Source: Xylophilus sp042867185 (GTDB taxonomy: Bacteria > Pseudomonadota > Gammaproteobacteria > Burkholderiales > Burkholderiaceae_C). From it: DNA of 64,000 nt. Of the stretch, positions 1 to 8,715 are shown piece by piece; position 1 is the stretch's first letter, and every line of letters begins with the position of its first letter. The DNA is taken from assembly GCA_042867185.1 (NCBI GenBank), contig JBHZQV010000017.1, positions 32,347-96,346 on the forward strand. The letters run 5' to 3'. A program made the position numbers and the translations under genes. Below the pieces are notes generated by a model that made no database searches, was not told the DNA's origin, and worked only from the letters and a program-made list of their open reading frames with translations.

Positions 1-1978
1 CGCGGTCGTATTCCTTGGCCTTCTTGACGATGTGCTCGGTCATCGCCGCGATCTCGGCCATGAAGGCTTCGCGGCTCAGCAGGCCCTTCTCCATCTGCGA
101 GAGCTTGTACTCCCACTCGCCGGTGAGCTCGGCCTTGGAGAGCTCTTCCACGCCCAGGCCGCGCAGCAGCGTCATCAGCTGGAAGGCCTTGGCGGTGGGG
201 ATCAGCTCGCGGCCGTCGCGCAGCATGTACTTCTCTGTCAGCAGGCCTTCGATGATGGCGGCGCGGGTGGCGGGCGTGCCCAGGCCCTTTTCCTGCATCG
301 CGGCGCGCAGTTCCTCGTCGTCGATCGTCTTGCCGGCACCTTCCATCGCGCCCAGCAGGGTGGCTTCGCTGTAACGGGCGGGTGGCTTGGTCTTGAGCGC
401 CTTGGGGTCGACCTGGGTGGCGACCGGCTTCTCGCCGGGCCGCACCGGCACCAGGCGCTTGCCGGCGTCCTTGCCGTCCTTGGCTTCCTTGTCGCCGCTC
501 TCGGCTTCCTCGTCCTGCGCTTCCTTGCCGTAGATCGCCAGCCAGCCGGGCTTGACCAGCACCTTGCCGTCGCTGCGGAAGGGGTAACGCCTGCCCTCGT
601 GCTCCACCGTGCTGATGCGGGTGGTGATCTGGTACTCGGCGCTCGGGAAGAAGACCGACAGGAAGCGGCGCACGACGAAGTCGTAGAGCTTCTGCTCGGC
701 ATCGCTCAGGCCGCTGGGCGCCTGCAGCGTGGGGATGATCGCGAAGTGGTCCGACACCTTGGCGTTGTCGAAGATGCGCTTGGTGGGCTTGACGTAGCCG
801 CCGTCGATCGCCTGCTGCGCATAGGGCGCCAGGTGGCGCATGCCGCTGCCGGCCAGCATGCCCATGGTCTGCCGGGCGACGGCCAGGTAGTCCTCGGGCA
901 GGGCGCGCGAATCGGTCCGCGGGTAGGTCAGGGCCTTGTGGCGCTCGTAGAGGCTCTGGGCCAGCGAAAGCGTGGTCTTGGCCGAGAAGCCGAAGCGGCT
1001 GTTGGCCTCGCGCTGCAGGCTGGTCAGGTCGAACAGCAGCGGGCTGGCCTGGGTGCTGGGCTTGCTGTCTTCGGTCACGGTGGCGGGCTTGCCGCGGGCG
1101 GCGGCGGCGATCGCGTCGGCCTGGGCGCGGGCCCAGACGCGGTCGGCGCGCTGCTCGGGGTCGGCGTCGCCGGCGCGGGCGGTGCCCGAACTGATGCCGG
1201 CCTGCAGCAGCGGCGCGTTGGCCTTCTTCCATTCCGGGTCGAACCATTTGCCGGCGTAGGGGCCGGCCTCGGCCTGGAAGCTGGCGTGCACCTCCCAGTA
1301 GTCGCGGCTGACGAAGCGGCGGATCTGCTCCTCGCGCTCCACCACCACCGACAGCGTGGGCGTCTGCACCCGGCCGACGGTCGTCAGGAAGAAGCCGCCG
1401 TCGCGCGAGTTGAACGCGGTCATGGCGCGGGTGCCGTTGATGCCGACCAGCCAGTCGGCCTCGGAGCGGCTGCGCGCCGCGTTGGCCAGGCCCTGCATCT
1501 GCTGCTCGCTGCGCAGCTGCTCGAAGCCGTCGCGGATCGCCTGCGGCGTCATCGACTGCAGCCAGAGCCGGCGCACCGGCTTGTTGAGCGGCTTGGCGCC
1601 GCCGGCGTACTGCTCGATCAGCCGGAAGATCAGCTCGCCCTCGCGGCCCGCGTCGCAGGCGTTGACCAGGGCCGAGACGTCCTTGCGCTTGGCCTGGCGC
1701 ACCACCGCGTTCAGGCGGGTCTTGGTCTTGTCGACCGGCTTCAGGTCGAAGTAGGGCGGGATCACCGGCAGGTGGGCGAAGCTCCATTTGCCGCGCTTCA
1801 CGTCGAATTCTTCCGGCGCCTGGATCTCCACCAGGTGGCCCACGGCGCTGGTCACCACGTACTTCTCGCTCTCGAAGTAGTCGTCGTGCTTGTCGAACTT
1901 GCCGGCCACGGGCGTCAGTGCGCGCACGATGTCCTGCGCTACCGAAGGCTTTTCCGCGATCACCAGTGTCTTCGTCAT
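1..1978 (-). CDS. topB: DNA topoisomerase III (3' end beyond window)
   Basis: Type IA topoisomerase that cuts one strand, passes the other through, and decatenates replication and recombination intermediates. The start MTKTLVIAEKPS opens the TOPRIM domain. Glu9 and the DAGREGE acidic cluster at about residues 109-115 are the metal and catalytic acids. The active-site tyrosine lies in the TYPRTDSR motif, Tyr352. The reading frame stays open to base 1, so the C-terminal part is missing here. The last visible residues (KKAKEYDR) are still in the conserved core region, so the loss comes from the window edge and not from a mutation. The first in-frame ATG of the conserved N-terminus decides the start. 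Confidence 0.95.
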   Translation of the reverse strand, partial: MTKTLVIAEKPSVAQDIVRALTPVAGKFDKHDDYFESEKYVVTSAVGHLVEIQAPEEFDVKRGKWSFAHLPVIPPYFDLKPVDKTKTRLNAVVRQAKRKDVSALVNACDAGREGELIFRLIEQYAGGAKPLNKPVRRLWLQSMTPQAIRDGFEQLRSEQQMQGLANAARSRSEADWLVGINGTRAMTAFNSRDGGFFLTTVGRVQTPTLSVVVEREEQIRRFVSRDYWEVHASFQAEAGPYAGKWFDPEWKKANAPLLQAGISSGTARAGDADPEQRADRVWARAQADAIAAAARGKPATVTEDSKPSTQASPLLFDLTSLQREANSRFGFSAKTTLSLAQSLYERHKALTYPRTDSRALPEDYLAVARQTMGMLAGSGMRHLAPYAQQAIDGGYVKPTKRIFDNAKVSDHFAIIPTLQAPSGLSDAEQKLYDFVVRRFLSVFFPSAEYQITTRISTVEHEGRRYPFRSDGKVLVKPGWLAIYGKEAQDEEAESGDKEAKDGKDAGKRLVPVRPGEKPVATQVDPKALKTKPPARYSEATLLGAMEGAGKTIDDEELRAAMQEKGLGTPATRAAIIEGLLTEKYMLRDGRELIPTAKAFQLMTLLRGLGVEELSKAELTGEWEYKLSQMEKGLLSREAFMAEIAAMTEHIVKKAKEYDR

Positions 1979-2124
1979 GCTCTCTCTCGTACCTTTGTGT
2001 TCTGTCGGGGGATGGGGTGGGAGCGCGCCGGCCTCGGCGGCTCCCTACAATCCGTTGTTCTCGCGCGCCTGCACGCGCTGGCGTGCACGCATACGTGCCT
2101 ATTCAAGTTAACAGAGTTTTGGCC

Positions 2125-2604
2125 ATGGCTCCCAATCCCCCCGTTTCCGGCCGCCGGATCCAGACGCGCCGCTCCGGCGTGCATGGCAAAGGTGTCTTCG
2201 CGGTGCAGGACATCGCCGAGGGCGAACGCATCGTCGAGTACGTGGGCGAGATCATCGGCTGGGACGAGGCGCAGGACCGCCATCCGCACGACCCGGCCCA
2301 GCCCAACCACACCTTCTATTTCCACATCGACGCCGACCGGGTGATCGACGCGAAGTACGGCGGCAACTCCTCGCGCTGGATCAACCACAGCTGCGACCCG
2401 AACTGCGAGGCCGACGAGCAGGCCGGCCGCATCTTCATCCGCGCGCTGCGCAATATCGCGGCCGGCGAAGAGCTCAACTACGACTACGGCCTGATCATCG
2501 AAGAGCGCTACACGAAGAAGCTCAAGGCCGAATACCCCTGCTGGTGCGGCGCAGCGCAGTGCCGCGGCACGCTGCTGGCGCCCAAGCGGGGCTTTCGCCG
2601 GTGA
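2125..2604 (+). CDS. SET-domain protein (lysine methyltransferase-like)
   Basis: A 159-residue single-domain SET protein. SET proteins transfer a methyl group from S-adenosylmethionine to protein lysines; the bacterial substrate is not known. It shows the pseudoknot motif NHSCDPNC (residues 87-94), the catalytic-pocket motif GEELNYDYG (114-122) and a post-SET cysteine cluster C139-x-C141-x4-C146. The cysteine cluster would bind zinc with Cys90/94-region ligands, as in eukaryotic SET enzymes. The ATG at 2125 fits the domain start (RIQTRRSGVHGKGVFA); a longer upstream frame has no domain content. Its stop overlaps the birA start (GTGA), so the two are translationally coupled. Confidence 0.85.
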   Translation: MAPNPPVSGRRIQTRRSGVHGKGVFAVQDIAEGERIVEYVGEIIGWDEAQDRHPHDPAQPNHTFYFHIDADRVIDAKYGGNSSRWINHSCDPNCEADEQAGRIFIRALRNIAAGEELNYDYGLIIEERYTKKLKAEYPCWCGAAQCRGTLLAPKRGFRR

Positions 2605-3413
2605 GCCTGGCCCCGCCGATCCGCTGGCCGGCCGAGGACATCTGGCAGGCGGTGTCGCCCTCGATCCCCGATTTCTCGGTCGAGATCCTGCCCACCATCG
2701 ACTCGACCAGCACCGAACTGATGCGCCGCGCCCGCGCCGGCCGCACCGAGCCGGTGCTGCTGGTGGCCGAGCGCCAGACCGCCGGCCGCGGCCGGATGGG
2801 CCGGGGCTGGCAGAGCGATGCGGGCGCTGCCGGCGACACGCTCACCTTCTCGCTCGGCCTGCCGCTGGCGCCGGCCGACTGGTCGGGCCTGTCGCTGGCC
2901 GTGGGCGTGGCGGTGGCCGAGGCGCTGCATCCGCGCATCGGCCTCAAGTGGCCCAACGACCTCTGGTGGCAGGACCGCAAGCTGGGCGGCATCCTGGTCG
3001 AGACGGCCGGCGTGCCGGGGGCGGGCGGCGGCCCGGCCCGGCGCTACGCGGTGGTGGGCGTGGGCCTGAACATCGACATCCCCGCCGCCGACGGCATGCG
3101 CACCCCGCCCGCCGGGCTGCGCGAGCTGGAGCCGGGCCTGACGGCCGCGCTGGCCCTGGGCCGGGTGGCCGCGCCGCTGGTGGCGGCGCTGCAGGATTTC
3201 GCGCTGGGCGGCTTCGGCCCCTGGCGCGCGCGCTTCGACCGGCGCGACGTGCTGGCCCGCCGGGCGGTGCACTTGAGCGACGGCGGCGCGGGCATTGCCT
3301 GCGGCGTCGATGCCGACGGCGCGCTGCTGGTCGAAACCGCGCCCGGCGTGCGCCAGGCCGTCCGCAGTGCCGAGATCAGCGTGCGGCCGGCCGGCCGGCC
3401 GGTGCACGGCTGA
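2601..3413 (+). CDS. birA: Biotin-[acetyl-CoA carboxylase] ligase, monofunctional
   Basis: Activates biotin to biotinyl-5'-AMP and attaches it to the biotin carrier protein of acetyl-CoA carboxylase. The biotin and adenylate loop GRGRMGRGW is at residues 62-70, followed by KWPNDLWW (116-123) and a GVGLN motif. At 270 residues it lacks the N-terminal helix-turn-helix of E. coli BirA. It is therefore a ligase without the repressor function (group I). The GTG start at 2601 overlaps the stop of the SET gene by four bases; an upstream ATG in frame would add 19 residues lying inside the SET gene and is less likely. A SPOR-domain gene follows after 24 bases. Confidence 0.93.
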   Translation: MSLAPPIRWPAEDIWQAVSPSIPDFSVEILPTIDSTSTELMRRARAGRTEPVLLVAERQTAGRGRMGRGWQSDAGAAGDTLTFSLGLPLAPADWSGLSLAVGVAVAEALHPRIGLKWPNDLWWQDRKLGGILVETAGVPGAGGGPARRYAVVGVGLNIDIPAADGMRTPPAGLRELEPGLTAALALGRVAAPLVAALQDFALGGFGPWRARFDRRDVLARRAVHLSDGGAGIACGVDADGALLVETAPGVRQAVRSAEISVRPAGRPVHG

Positions 3414-3437
3414 CCCACCCCCGACCCTCCACACACC

Positions 3438-4097
3438 ATGCTCCGCATCGCCGCCCTGCTCCTCGTGCTGGCCAACGGCCTCTACTACGCCTGGGCGCAC
3501 GGCGCGCTGCAATCGTGGGGCCTGGCGCCGGTGCCGCAGTCCGAGCCGCAGCGCATGGACCAGCAGATCCGCCCCGACCTGCTGCGGGTGGTGACGGCCG
3601 ACGACGTGCGCCGCAGCGCCGCCGCCCCGCCGCCGCCGGCCCCGGCCACCGAATGCCTGCAGGCGGGCCTCTTCGGCGAGGCCGAGGCGGCGGTGATCCG
3701 CGAGCGCGCGTCCACCCTGCTGCCCACCGGCCGCTGGGCGCTGGAGCCGGGCACCGCGCCGGCCCGCTGGATCGTCTACATGGGCCGTTATGCCGATGCC
3801 GACCAGCTGAACAAGAAGCGCGCCGAGCTGCGGGCGCGCCGGGTGTCGTTCGAGGTGCTGACCAGCTCCTCGCTGGAGCCGGGCCTGTCGCTCGGCAGTT
3901 TCCCGACCCAGGAGGCCGCCACCGAAGAACTGGCCTCCCTGTCGCAGCGCGGCGTGCGCACCGCCCGGGTGGTGCAGGAGCGGGCCGAGGTGCGCGGCCA
4001 GACGCTGCGCCTGCCGACGGTGGACGAGGCGCTGCGCCCCGCGGTGTCGGCGCTGGCCACCTCGCTGGCCGGCAAGCCGTTGCGTAGCTGCGACTGA
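3438..4097 (+). CDS. SPOR-domain membrane protein
   Basis: A 219-residue protein with one N-terminal membrane segment (residues 3-20), a proline-rich linker and a SPOR-like region at about 95-170 (VYMGRYADADQLNKKRAEL, then a second half with ATEELASLSQRGV). SPOR domains bind denuded septal peptidoglycan, so a role at the division site or in the envelope is inferred. It lies directly after birA, 24 bases downstream on the same strand, an arrangement often seen in Comamonadaceae. Substrate and partner cannot be read from the sequence. Confidence 0.7.
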   Translation: MLRIAALLLVLANGLYYAWAHGALQSWGLAPVPQSEPQRMDQQIRPDLLRVVTADDVRRSAAAPPPPAPATECLQAGLFGEAEAAVIRERASTLLPTGRWALEPGTAPARWIVYMGRYADADQLNKKRAELRARRVSFEVLTSSSLEPGLSLGSFPTQEAATEELASLSQRGVRTARVVQERAEVRGQTLRLPTVDEALRPAVSALATSLAGKPLRSCD

Positions 4098-4247
4098 GCG
4101 GCCTTCGGCGCCCCGCCGGGCGGTAGGGGCTATTGCGGGCGCGGGCGGTTGCTTCCTACACTCGCACGTTTTCCTACAAATCCTTACGCTCTGGCACAGG
4201 TCCTGCTGGGTGCGAGGACCCTCGTTTGCGCCTCTTCGGAGATTCCC

Positions 4248-5150
4248 ATGACGTTCAAGACCCTTCGACGTGCCGGATGGGTGGCCTGCCTGGCCGCTCT
4301 CGGTGCCGGTGCCGCCACGGCGGGCCAGCTCGACCTGATCCGCGACAGCCGCCAGATCGTGATCGCCCACCGCGACGCGTCGGTGCCATTTTCCTATTTG
4401 GCGGGCGACGACAAAAAGCCGCTGGGCTACGCGGTGGAGATCTGCCAGAAGATCGCCGAAGCGGTGCGCAAGGAGTTGAAGCTGCCGGCGCTGGAGGTAC
4501 GCTACCTGTCGGTGACAGCCGCCAGCCGCATCCCCGCCATCGTCGAAGGCAAGGCGGCGATGGAGTGCGGCTCCACCACCAATACCGCGGCGCGGCGCAA
4601 GGAGGTCGATTTCACCATCGCGCATTTCATTTCGTCCTCGCGTTTCCTCACCCGGACCGCCATGCCGGGCAGCACCATCACTGACCTGGCGGGCAAGACG
4701 GTGGTGTCGACCGCGGGCACCACCAGCGTCGAGACACTGCGGCGCCTCGACCGCGAGCAGGGCCTGAAGATGAATATCGTCGAGGCGCGCGACCACGCCG
4801 AGGCGTTCTCGATGGTCGACAAGGCCACCGCGGACGCCTTCGCGATGGACGACGTGCTGCTCTACAGCCTGCGCGCCACCTCGGGCAAGGCGGCCGACTT
4901 CAAGGTGATCGGCAAACCGATGACCATCGAGCCCTACGCGATGATGCTGCCCAAGGGCGATACCGAGTTCAAGCGGGTGGTCGACACCGAAATGCGCCGG
5001 CTGATCCAGGGCGGCGAGATCTACGAGATCTACCGCAAGTGGTTCCAGGCGCCGATCCCGCCCAAGGGCACCAACCTGGACCTGCCGGTGTCCGCGATCC
5101 TGCGCGACAGCTTCAAGTACCCGAGCGACAAGGTCGGCGACGGCATCTGA
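4248..5150 (+). CDS. Polar amino-acid ABC transporter substrate-binding protein (orphan)
   Basis: A 300-residue periplasmic binding protein of the glutamate/aspartate (GltI-like) type. The signal peptide MTFKTLRRAGWVACLAALG ends near ATAG (about residue 24). Mature features include DASVPFSYL, GYAVEICQKIA, and MECGSTTNTAARRKEVDFT, typical of family 3 binding proteins. No permease or ATPase gene adjoins it, so it either serves transporter parts encoded elsewhere or is an orphan. The ATG at 4248 begins the signal peptide; an in-frame ATG 99 bases upstream would bury it. Confidence 0.88.
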   Translation: MTFKTLRRAGWVACLAALGAGAATAGQLDLIRDSRQIVIAHRDASVPFSYLAGDDKKPLGYAVEICQKIAEAVRKELKLPALEVRYLSVTAASRIPAIVEGKAAMECGSTTNTAARRKEVDFTIAHFISSSRFLTRTAMPGSTITDLAGKTVVSTAGTTSVETLRRLDREQGLKMNIVEARDHAEAFSMVDKATADAFAMDDVLLYSLRATSGKAADFKVIGKPMTIEPYAMMLPKGDTEFKRVVDTEMRRLIQGGEIYEIYRKWFQAPIPPKGTNLDLPVSAILRDSFKYPSDKVGDGI

Positions 5151-5177
5151 CGAACGGGGCCCACCCCCGCCGTGTTT

Positions 5178-5194
5178 GCTATGCATTCGATAGC
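5178..5194 (+). repeat. GCTAY-N7-RTAGC palindrome, copy 1
   Basis: GCTAT (5178-5182), seven bases, ATAGC (5190-5194), then TGGAAGCCGACG. It lies in the gap between two convergent genes. It shares arm, spacing and right-hand flank with the copies at 8868, 22484 and (reverse) 43347. Confidence 0.75.
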
Positions 5195-5233
5195 TGGAAG
5201 CCGACGTCCGGTGCCGGCTGCAGCCCGAAACGC

Positions 5234-6172
5234 TTAGATTTCGACAGCCAGCAGCAGCTCCACCATGCCGCGCAGGTCGCGCTGCAGCCGGGCGAAGCCG
5301 TCGGCCAGCGGCGCCAGCGTCCGCTCGTCCATGTAGAGCCTGCGGTTGATCTCCACCTGGATGCTGTGCCGGCCGGCGGCCGGGTCGCCGTAGCGGCGCA
5401 CCAGCTCCACCCCCTTGTACGGATGGTTGTAGTCGACGCTGTAGCCGCAGCCGCGCAGGTAATCGCACAGCGTCTGCGACAGGGCCGGGCTGGCGGTGCT
5501 GCCGTCGCGGTCGCCGATCACGAAGTCGGCATGCACCAGGCCCGGGTAGTCGGTCGCGTGGCTGGCCGCCACCGCCGGCATCGAGTGGCAGTTGATGTGG
5601 ATGCTGCTGCCGTGCCGCGCATGGGCCGCGTCGATCGCCGCCGCCACCGCCGCGTGGTAGGGCCGCCAGCAGCGGTCGATGCGGGCCTGCACCTCGTCCA
5701 CGCCCAGCAGGCGGTCGTAGATCGGCAGGCCCTCGTCGGTGAACTTCCAGACCAGGCCCTTGCCGAGCCGCACCTTCGAGAGCACCACCGGATCGGTCGC
5801 GACCGGCCCGGGCCAGGGCGCGTCGAGCAGCGCCACGTCCAGCTCCAGCGTGTCGCGGTTGGCGTCGAGATAGCTGCGCGGAAAGTGCGCCTCGATCCAG
5901 GCCACGCCCAGGGAGGGCGCGAAGCCGTAGAGCTTCTCGACGTGGGTGTCCTCGGCGCGGCGCAGCGTCGGCAGGTCGCAGACCGGGCGGAAGTCGGCCG
6001 GGTAGAAGGTGCCGCTGTGCGGCGAGTCCAGCACCAGCCGGGTGGTGCCCGGCGTGGCGCTGACCATCGGCGGCGGTGGCGACGCCACCGTGCCGTCGGG
6101 CCCGGCGCCGCCGGCGGCGCCCGGCTCGGCCTGTCGGTAGCGGTCGGTGATCAGTTTGAGAGCGGCGTGCAT
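5234..6172 (-). CDS. N-formylglutamate amidohydrolase family protein
   Basis: A 312-residue member of the N-formylglutamate amidohydrolase (HutG-type) family. The family hydrolyses N-formylglutamate to formate and glutamate as the last step of one histidine degradation route. Metal and catalytic motifs visible are DSPHSGTFYP, DANRDTLELD, INCHSMP and EINRRLYMDE. It starts 14 bases after the Bug gene on the same strand, so the two form an operon. No other histidine-utilisation gene is present. The true substrate may be a related N-acyl amino acid brought in by the Bug-linked transporter. Confidence 0.82.
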   Translation of the reverse strand: MHAALKLITDRYRQAEPGAAGGAGPDGTVASPPPPMVSATPGTTRLVLDSPHSGTFYPADFRPVCDLPTLRRAEDTHVEKLYGFAPSLGVAWIEAHFPRSYLDANRDTLELDVALLDAPWPGPVATDPVVLSKVRLGKGLVWKFTDEGLPIYDRLLGVDEVQARIDRCWRPYHAAVAAAIDAAHARHGSSIHINCHSMPAVAASHATDYPGLVHADFVIGDRDGSTASPALSQTLCDYLRGCGYSVDYNHPYKGVELVRRYGDPAAGRHSIQVEINRRLYMDERTLAPLADGFARLQRDLRGMVELLLAVEI

Positions 6173-6186
6173 GGGCAGAATCTTGT

Positions 6187-7149
6187 TCAGTCGAGTTGGA
6201 TCTTGGCGAAGGCGGCGACCTTCTTCATCTTGTCGATCTCGGAGGCGATCTGGCGGGTGAACGCCGCGGGCGTGGTGCCCGACGGGTACAGGCCCTGGCC
6301 GGCCAGCCGTTCGGCCACGCCCGGCGACTTCAAGGCCGCGGCCACCGCCTGCTGGAGCTGCGCCACCACGGCCGGCGGCGTGCCGGCCGGCGCCACCAAG
6401 CCGAACCACGACGGATCGTTGATCGCCGGAAAGCCCAGCTCGGCATAGGTGGGGACGTCCGGCAGGACATCCAGCCGGCTGCCCCAGGACACCGCCAGCG
6501 CCTTCAGCTTGCCGGTCTTCACGTACGACAGCGACGAGGCCACCTGGTCGAAGTACACCGCCACCTGGCCCGCCAGCACGTCGTTGAGCGCCGGGCCGGC
6601 ACCGCGGTAGGGAATGTGCACCATCGACGTGCCGGTGCTGTTCTTGAACAGCTCGCCCCACATGTGGCCGATGGTGCCGTTGCCCGGCGACGCGTACGAC
6701 ACCTTGCCCGGATTGGCCTTCAGGAACCGCACCAGCTCGGCGAAGCTCTGCACCGGCACCTCCTTGGGGTTGATCGCCAGCACGCCCGGCGCCTTGACGA
6801 TCTCGGTCACGCCCACGAAATCCTTGATCGGGTCGTAGGGCAGCTTCTGGAACACCGCCGGGTTCACCCCGTGGGTGGAGAGGGTGGCGACGCACAGCGT
6901 CAGGCCGTCGGGTGCGGCGCGGGCCACCTCGGCCATGCCGATCGATCCGCCGGCGCCGGCGCGGTTGTCGATCACCACCGGCTGCTGCAGCAGGCGCGAC
7001 AGCGGCTCCTGCAGGGCGCGGCCGGTGATGTCGGTGGCGCCGCCCGGCGGGAACGGCACCACGATGCGGATCGGCTTGCCCTGGGCGAAAGACATTCCAG
7101 GAAGTACAGAAGCTGCGGCAAGGGCAGAGAGAAGATGGCGGCGCTGCAT
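6187..7149 (-). CDS. Bug-family tripartite tricarboxylate transporter receptor
   Basis: A 320-residue periplasmic extracytoplasmic receptor (TctC/Bug type), a family greatly expanded in Burkholderiales. The signal peptide MQRRHLLSALAAASVLPGMSFAQ is followed by the family hallmark IRIVVPFPPGGATDITGRAL. VIDNRAGAGGSIG follows, and ligand-loop signatures come later (SPGNGTIGHM, HIPYRGAGPALNDVLAGQV). No TctA/TctB membrane genes adjoin, which is usual for Bug genes. It is divergent from the LysR gene and heads the operon with the amidohydrolase, so LysR control is inferred. Confidence 0.92.
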   Translation of the reverse strand: MQRRHLLSALAAASVLPGMSFAQGKPIRIVVPFPPGGATDITGRALQEPLSRLLQQPVVIDNRAGAGGSIGMAEVARAAPDGLTLCVATLSTHGVNPAVFQKLPYDPIKDFVGVTEIVKAPGVLAINPKEVPVQSFAELVRFLKANPGKVSYASPGNGTIGHMWGELFKNSTGTSMVHIPYRGAGPALNDVLAGQVAVYFDQVASSLSYVKTGKLKALAVSWGSRLDVLPDVPTYAELGFPAINDPSWFGLVAPAGTPPAVVAQLQQAVAAALKSPGVAERLAGQGLYPSGTTPAAFTRQIASEIDKMKKVAAFAKIQLD

Positions 7150-7194
7150 GGTGGTTTCCTTATGGCTTTGGGCGAAGGTTACTGAATAGACTCC

Positions 7195-7207
7195 TGCTTT
7201 AAAAGCA
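7195..7207. promoter_or_regulatory. Candidate LysR operator in divergent promoter region
   Basis: The 109-base gap between the divergent Bug and LysR genes is visibly AT-richer than its surroundings. It holds TGCTTT-A-AAAGCA, a perfect 13-base palindrome, and further down an ATTCC repeat around GAATATTC (about 7226-7245). Such sites between divergent LysR and target genes usually bind the regulator. Assignment is by position only. Confidence 0.45.
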
Positions 7208-7258
7208 ATTGCTGTACCTGATAACATTCCAATTGAGAATATTCCTATCGCAAACCCT

Positions 7259-8194
7259 ATGTCCCTGCGCCGCCTGAATCCGCCGGTCCACCTGCTGCGG
7301 GCCTTCTCCACCGTGGTCCGGTTCGGCGGCGTGTCCCGCGCGGCCGAGGCCTTGCACCTGACCCAAAGCGCGGTCAGCAAGCAGGTGCAGGAACTGGAGC
7401 GCTGGGTGGGCGTGCCGCTGTTCGAGCGGGCCCGCAAGCGCCTGGCGCTAACCCCGGCCGGCGAGCGCTACGAGAAGGCGGTGCGCGCCCTGCTGGCCCA
7501 GCTGGAAGACGCCACGCTGGAGCTGATCACCAGCGGCGACGGCGGCGGCGCGCTGCACCTCTCCACCCTGCCCACCTTCGGCGCCAAGTGGCTGATCCCC
7601 AAGCTGCCGGATTTCCAGCACCGGCATCCGCAGACGACGATCCATTTCGTGCCCTTCGTGCACGGCTACGACTTCCAGCGGCCGGAGCTGGATTGCTCGA
7701 TCCTTTTCGGCGACGGCCACTGGCCCGGCGCCCGCTCCCACTACCTGGCCGGCCACGACGTGGCCCTGATCGCGCCGCGCCCGTCGCTGGCCGAGGCACC
7801 GATCCGCACCCCGCGCGACGTGGCACGCTGCACCCTGCTGCGCCACGTCACCGTGCCGCAGGCCTGGCTGCACTGGAGCGACACCCACGGCGTGCCCGGC
7901 ATCGACCCGCTGGCCGGCCCGCAGTTCGACCAGTTCCAGACCATGATCCGCGCGGTGATGGCCGGCATGGGCGTGGCCCTGGTGCCGCGCTGCCTGGTGG
8001 CCGACGAGATCGCCGCCGGCCTGGTGGAGGAGCCGCTGACCGCCTTCGATGGCGGCGGCTACCGCAGCACCCTGGGCTACTGGTTCTGCTACCCCGAGGC
8101 CCGCGCCCAGCTGGCGACGCTCGACGGCTTTCGGCGCTGGCTGCTGCCGCTGGCCGAGGCGGTGCCGGGCGCCGCGCGCGTGTCGCCAGGCTGA
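7259..8194 (+). CDS. LysR-family transcriptional regulator (GcvA-like)
   Basis: A 311-residue regulator. The N-terminal winged helix (LRAFSTVVRFGGVSRAAEAL, then TQSAVSKQVQELE) occupies residues 12-70. The C-terminal half is a periplasmic-binding-protein-like effector domain starting around residue 95. It is divergent from the Bug-amidohydrolase operon with a 109-base intergenic region, the classical layout for a LysR regulator and its target. The effector is likely the compound bound by the Bug protein or a breakdown product, which is inference. Confidence 0.92.
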   Translation: MSLRRLNPPVHLLRAFSTVVRFGGVSRAAEALHLTQSAVSKQVQELERWVGVPLFERARKRLALTPAGERYEKAVRALLAQLEDATLELITSGDGGGALHLSTLPTFGAKWLIPKLPDFQHRHPQTTIHFVPFVHGYDFQRPELDCSILFGDGHWPGARSHYLAGHDVALIAPRPSLAEAPIRTPRDVARCTLLRHVTVPQAWLHWSDTHGVPGIDPLAGPQFDQFQTMIRAVMAGMGVALVPRCLVADEIAAGLVEEPLTAFDGGGYRSTLGYWFCYPEARAQLATLDGFRRWLLPLAEAVPGAARVSPG

Positions 8195-8294
8195 AGACGC
8201 GCTACGCAGGGCCGCATGCGCGAGCGGCCCGGCCGGCCCGCCCCTGCGCGGATGGCGCGGGCATTCCGACGGTGCGGCAGCCCACAATCGCCCG

Positions 8295-8627
8295 ATGGAA
8301 TACGCCAAGACCCTGCTGCTCTTCGTCCTCACCGCGCTGGCCGAGATCGTCGGCTGCTACCTGCCGTGGCTGTGGCTGCGGCAAGGCGGCAGCGCCTGGC
8401 TGCTGGCGCCCGCCACCGCCAGCCTGGCGCTGTTCGTGTGGCTGCTGACGCTGCACCCGGCCGCGGCCGGCCGGGTGTACGCGGCCTACGGCGGCGTCTA
8501 CATCGGCGTGGCGCTGGTGTGGCTCTGGGCGGTGGACGGCACCGTGCCCCGGGCGACCGACTGGGCGGGCATAGCGCTGTGCGCGGCCGGGGCGGCGGTG
8601 ATCGTCGCGGGTGGGCGCGACGCCTAG
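8295..8627 (+). CDS. ynfA: YnfA family inner-membrane protein
   Basis: A 110-residue protein of the UPF0060/YnfA family, related to small multidrug resistance transporters. Four hydrophobic segments are visible: residues 4-24, 32-52, 61-80 and 86-107. The family signature EIVGCYLPWLWLR follows the first segment and AAYGGVYIGVALVWLW the third. Length matches the family exactly from the ATG at 8295. E. coli YnfA has been linked to efflux of cationic dyes; a role here is inferred only. Confidence 0.9.
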   Translation: MEYAKTLLLFVLTALAEIVGCYLPWLWLRQGGSAWLLAPATASLALFVWLLTLHPAAAGRVYAAYGGVYIGVALVWLWAVDGTVPRATDWAGIALCAAGAAVIVAGGRDA

Positions 8628-8655
8628 ACACAGCGCCCACCCTCGCCCCGCGACA

Positions 8656-8708
8656 GGCACCGCGCTCGAGCGGCGCGGTAGCCGGCGTTCTCGATCGCCA
8701 GGCGCAGG
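8656..8708 (-). pseudogene. Fragment of a CopZ-like gene (53-base duplication)
   Basis: These 53 bases match 55654-55706, the 3' end of the copZ-like gene, at all but about five positions. Read on the minus strand they encode LRLAIENAGYRAA, identical to the C-terminus of that protein. The stop codon is changed (TGA to CGA) and nothing upstream of the match encodes the metal-binding CxxC half. It is a stranded remnant of a second heavy-metal-associated domain gene. Confidence 0.7.
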
Positions 8709-8715
8709 CGCCGGC

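Noticed and set aside
2508..5468. A minus-strand frame of almost 1000 codons across birA and its neighbours
   Set aside because: Covers four real plus-strand genes and shows only low-complexity sequence.
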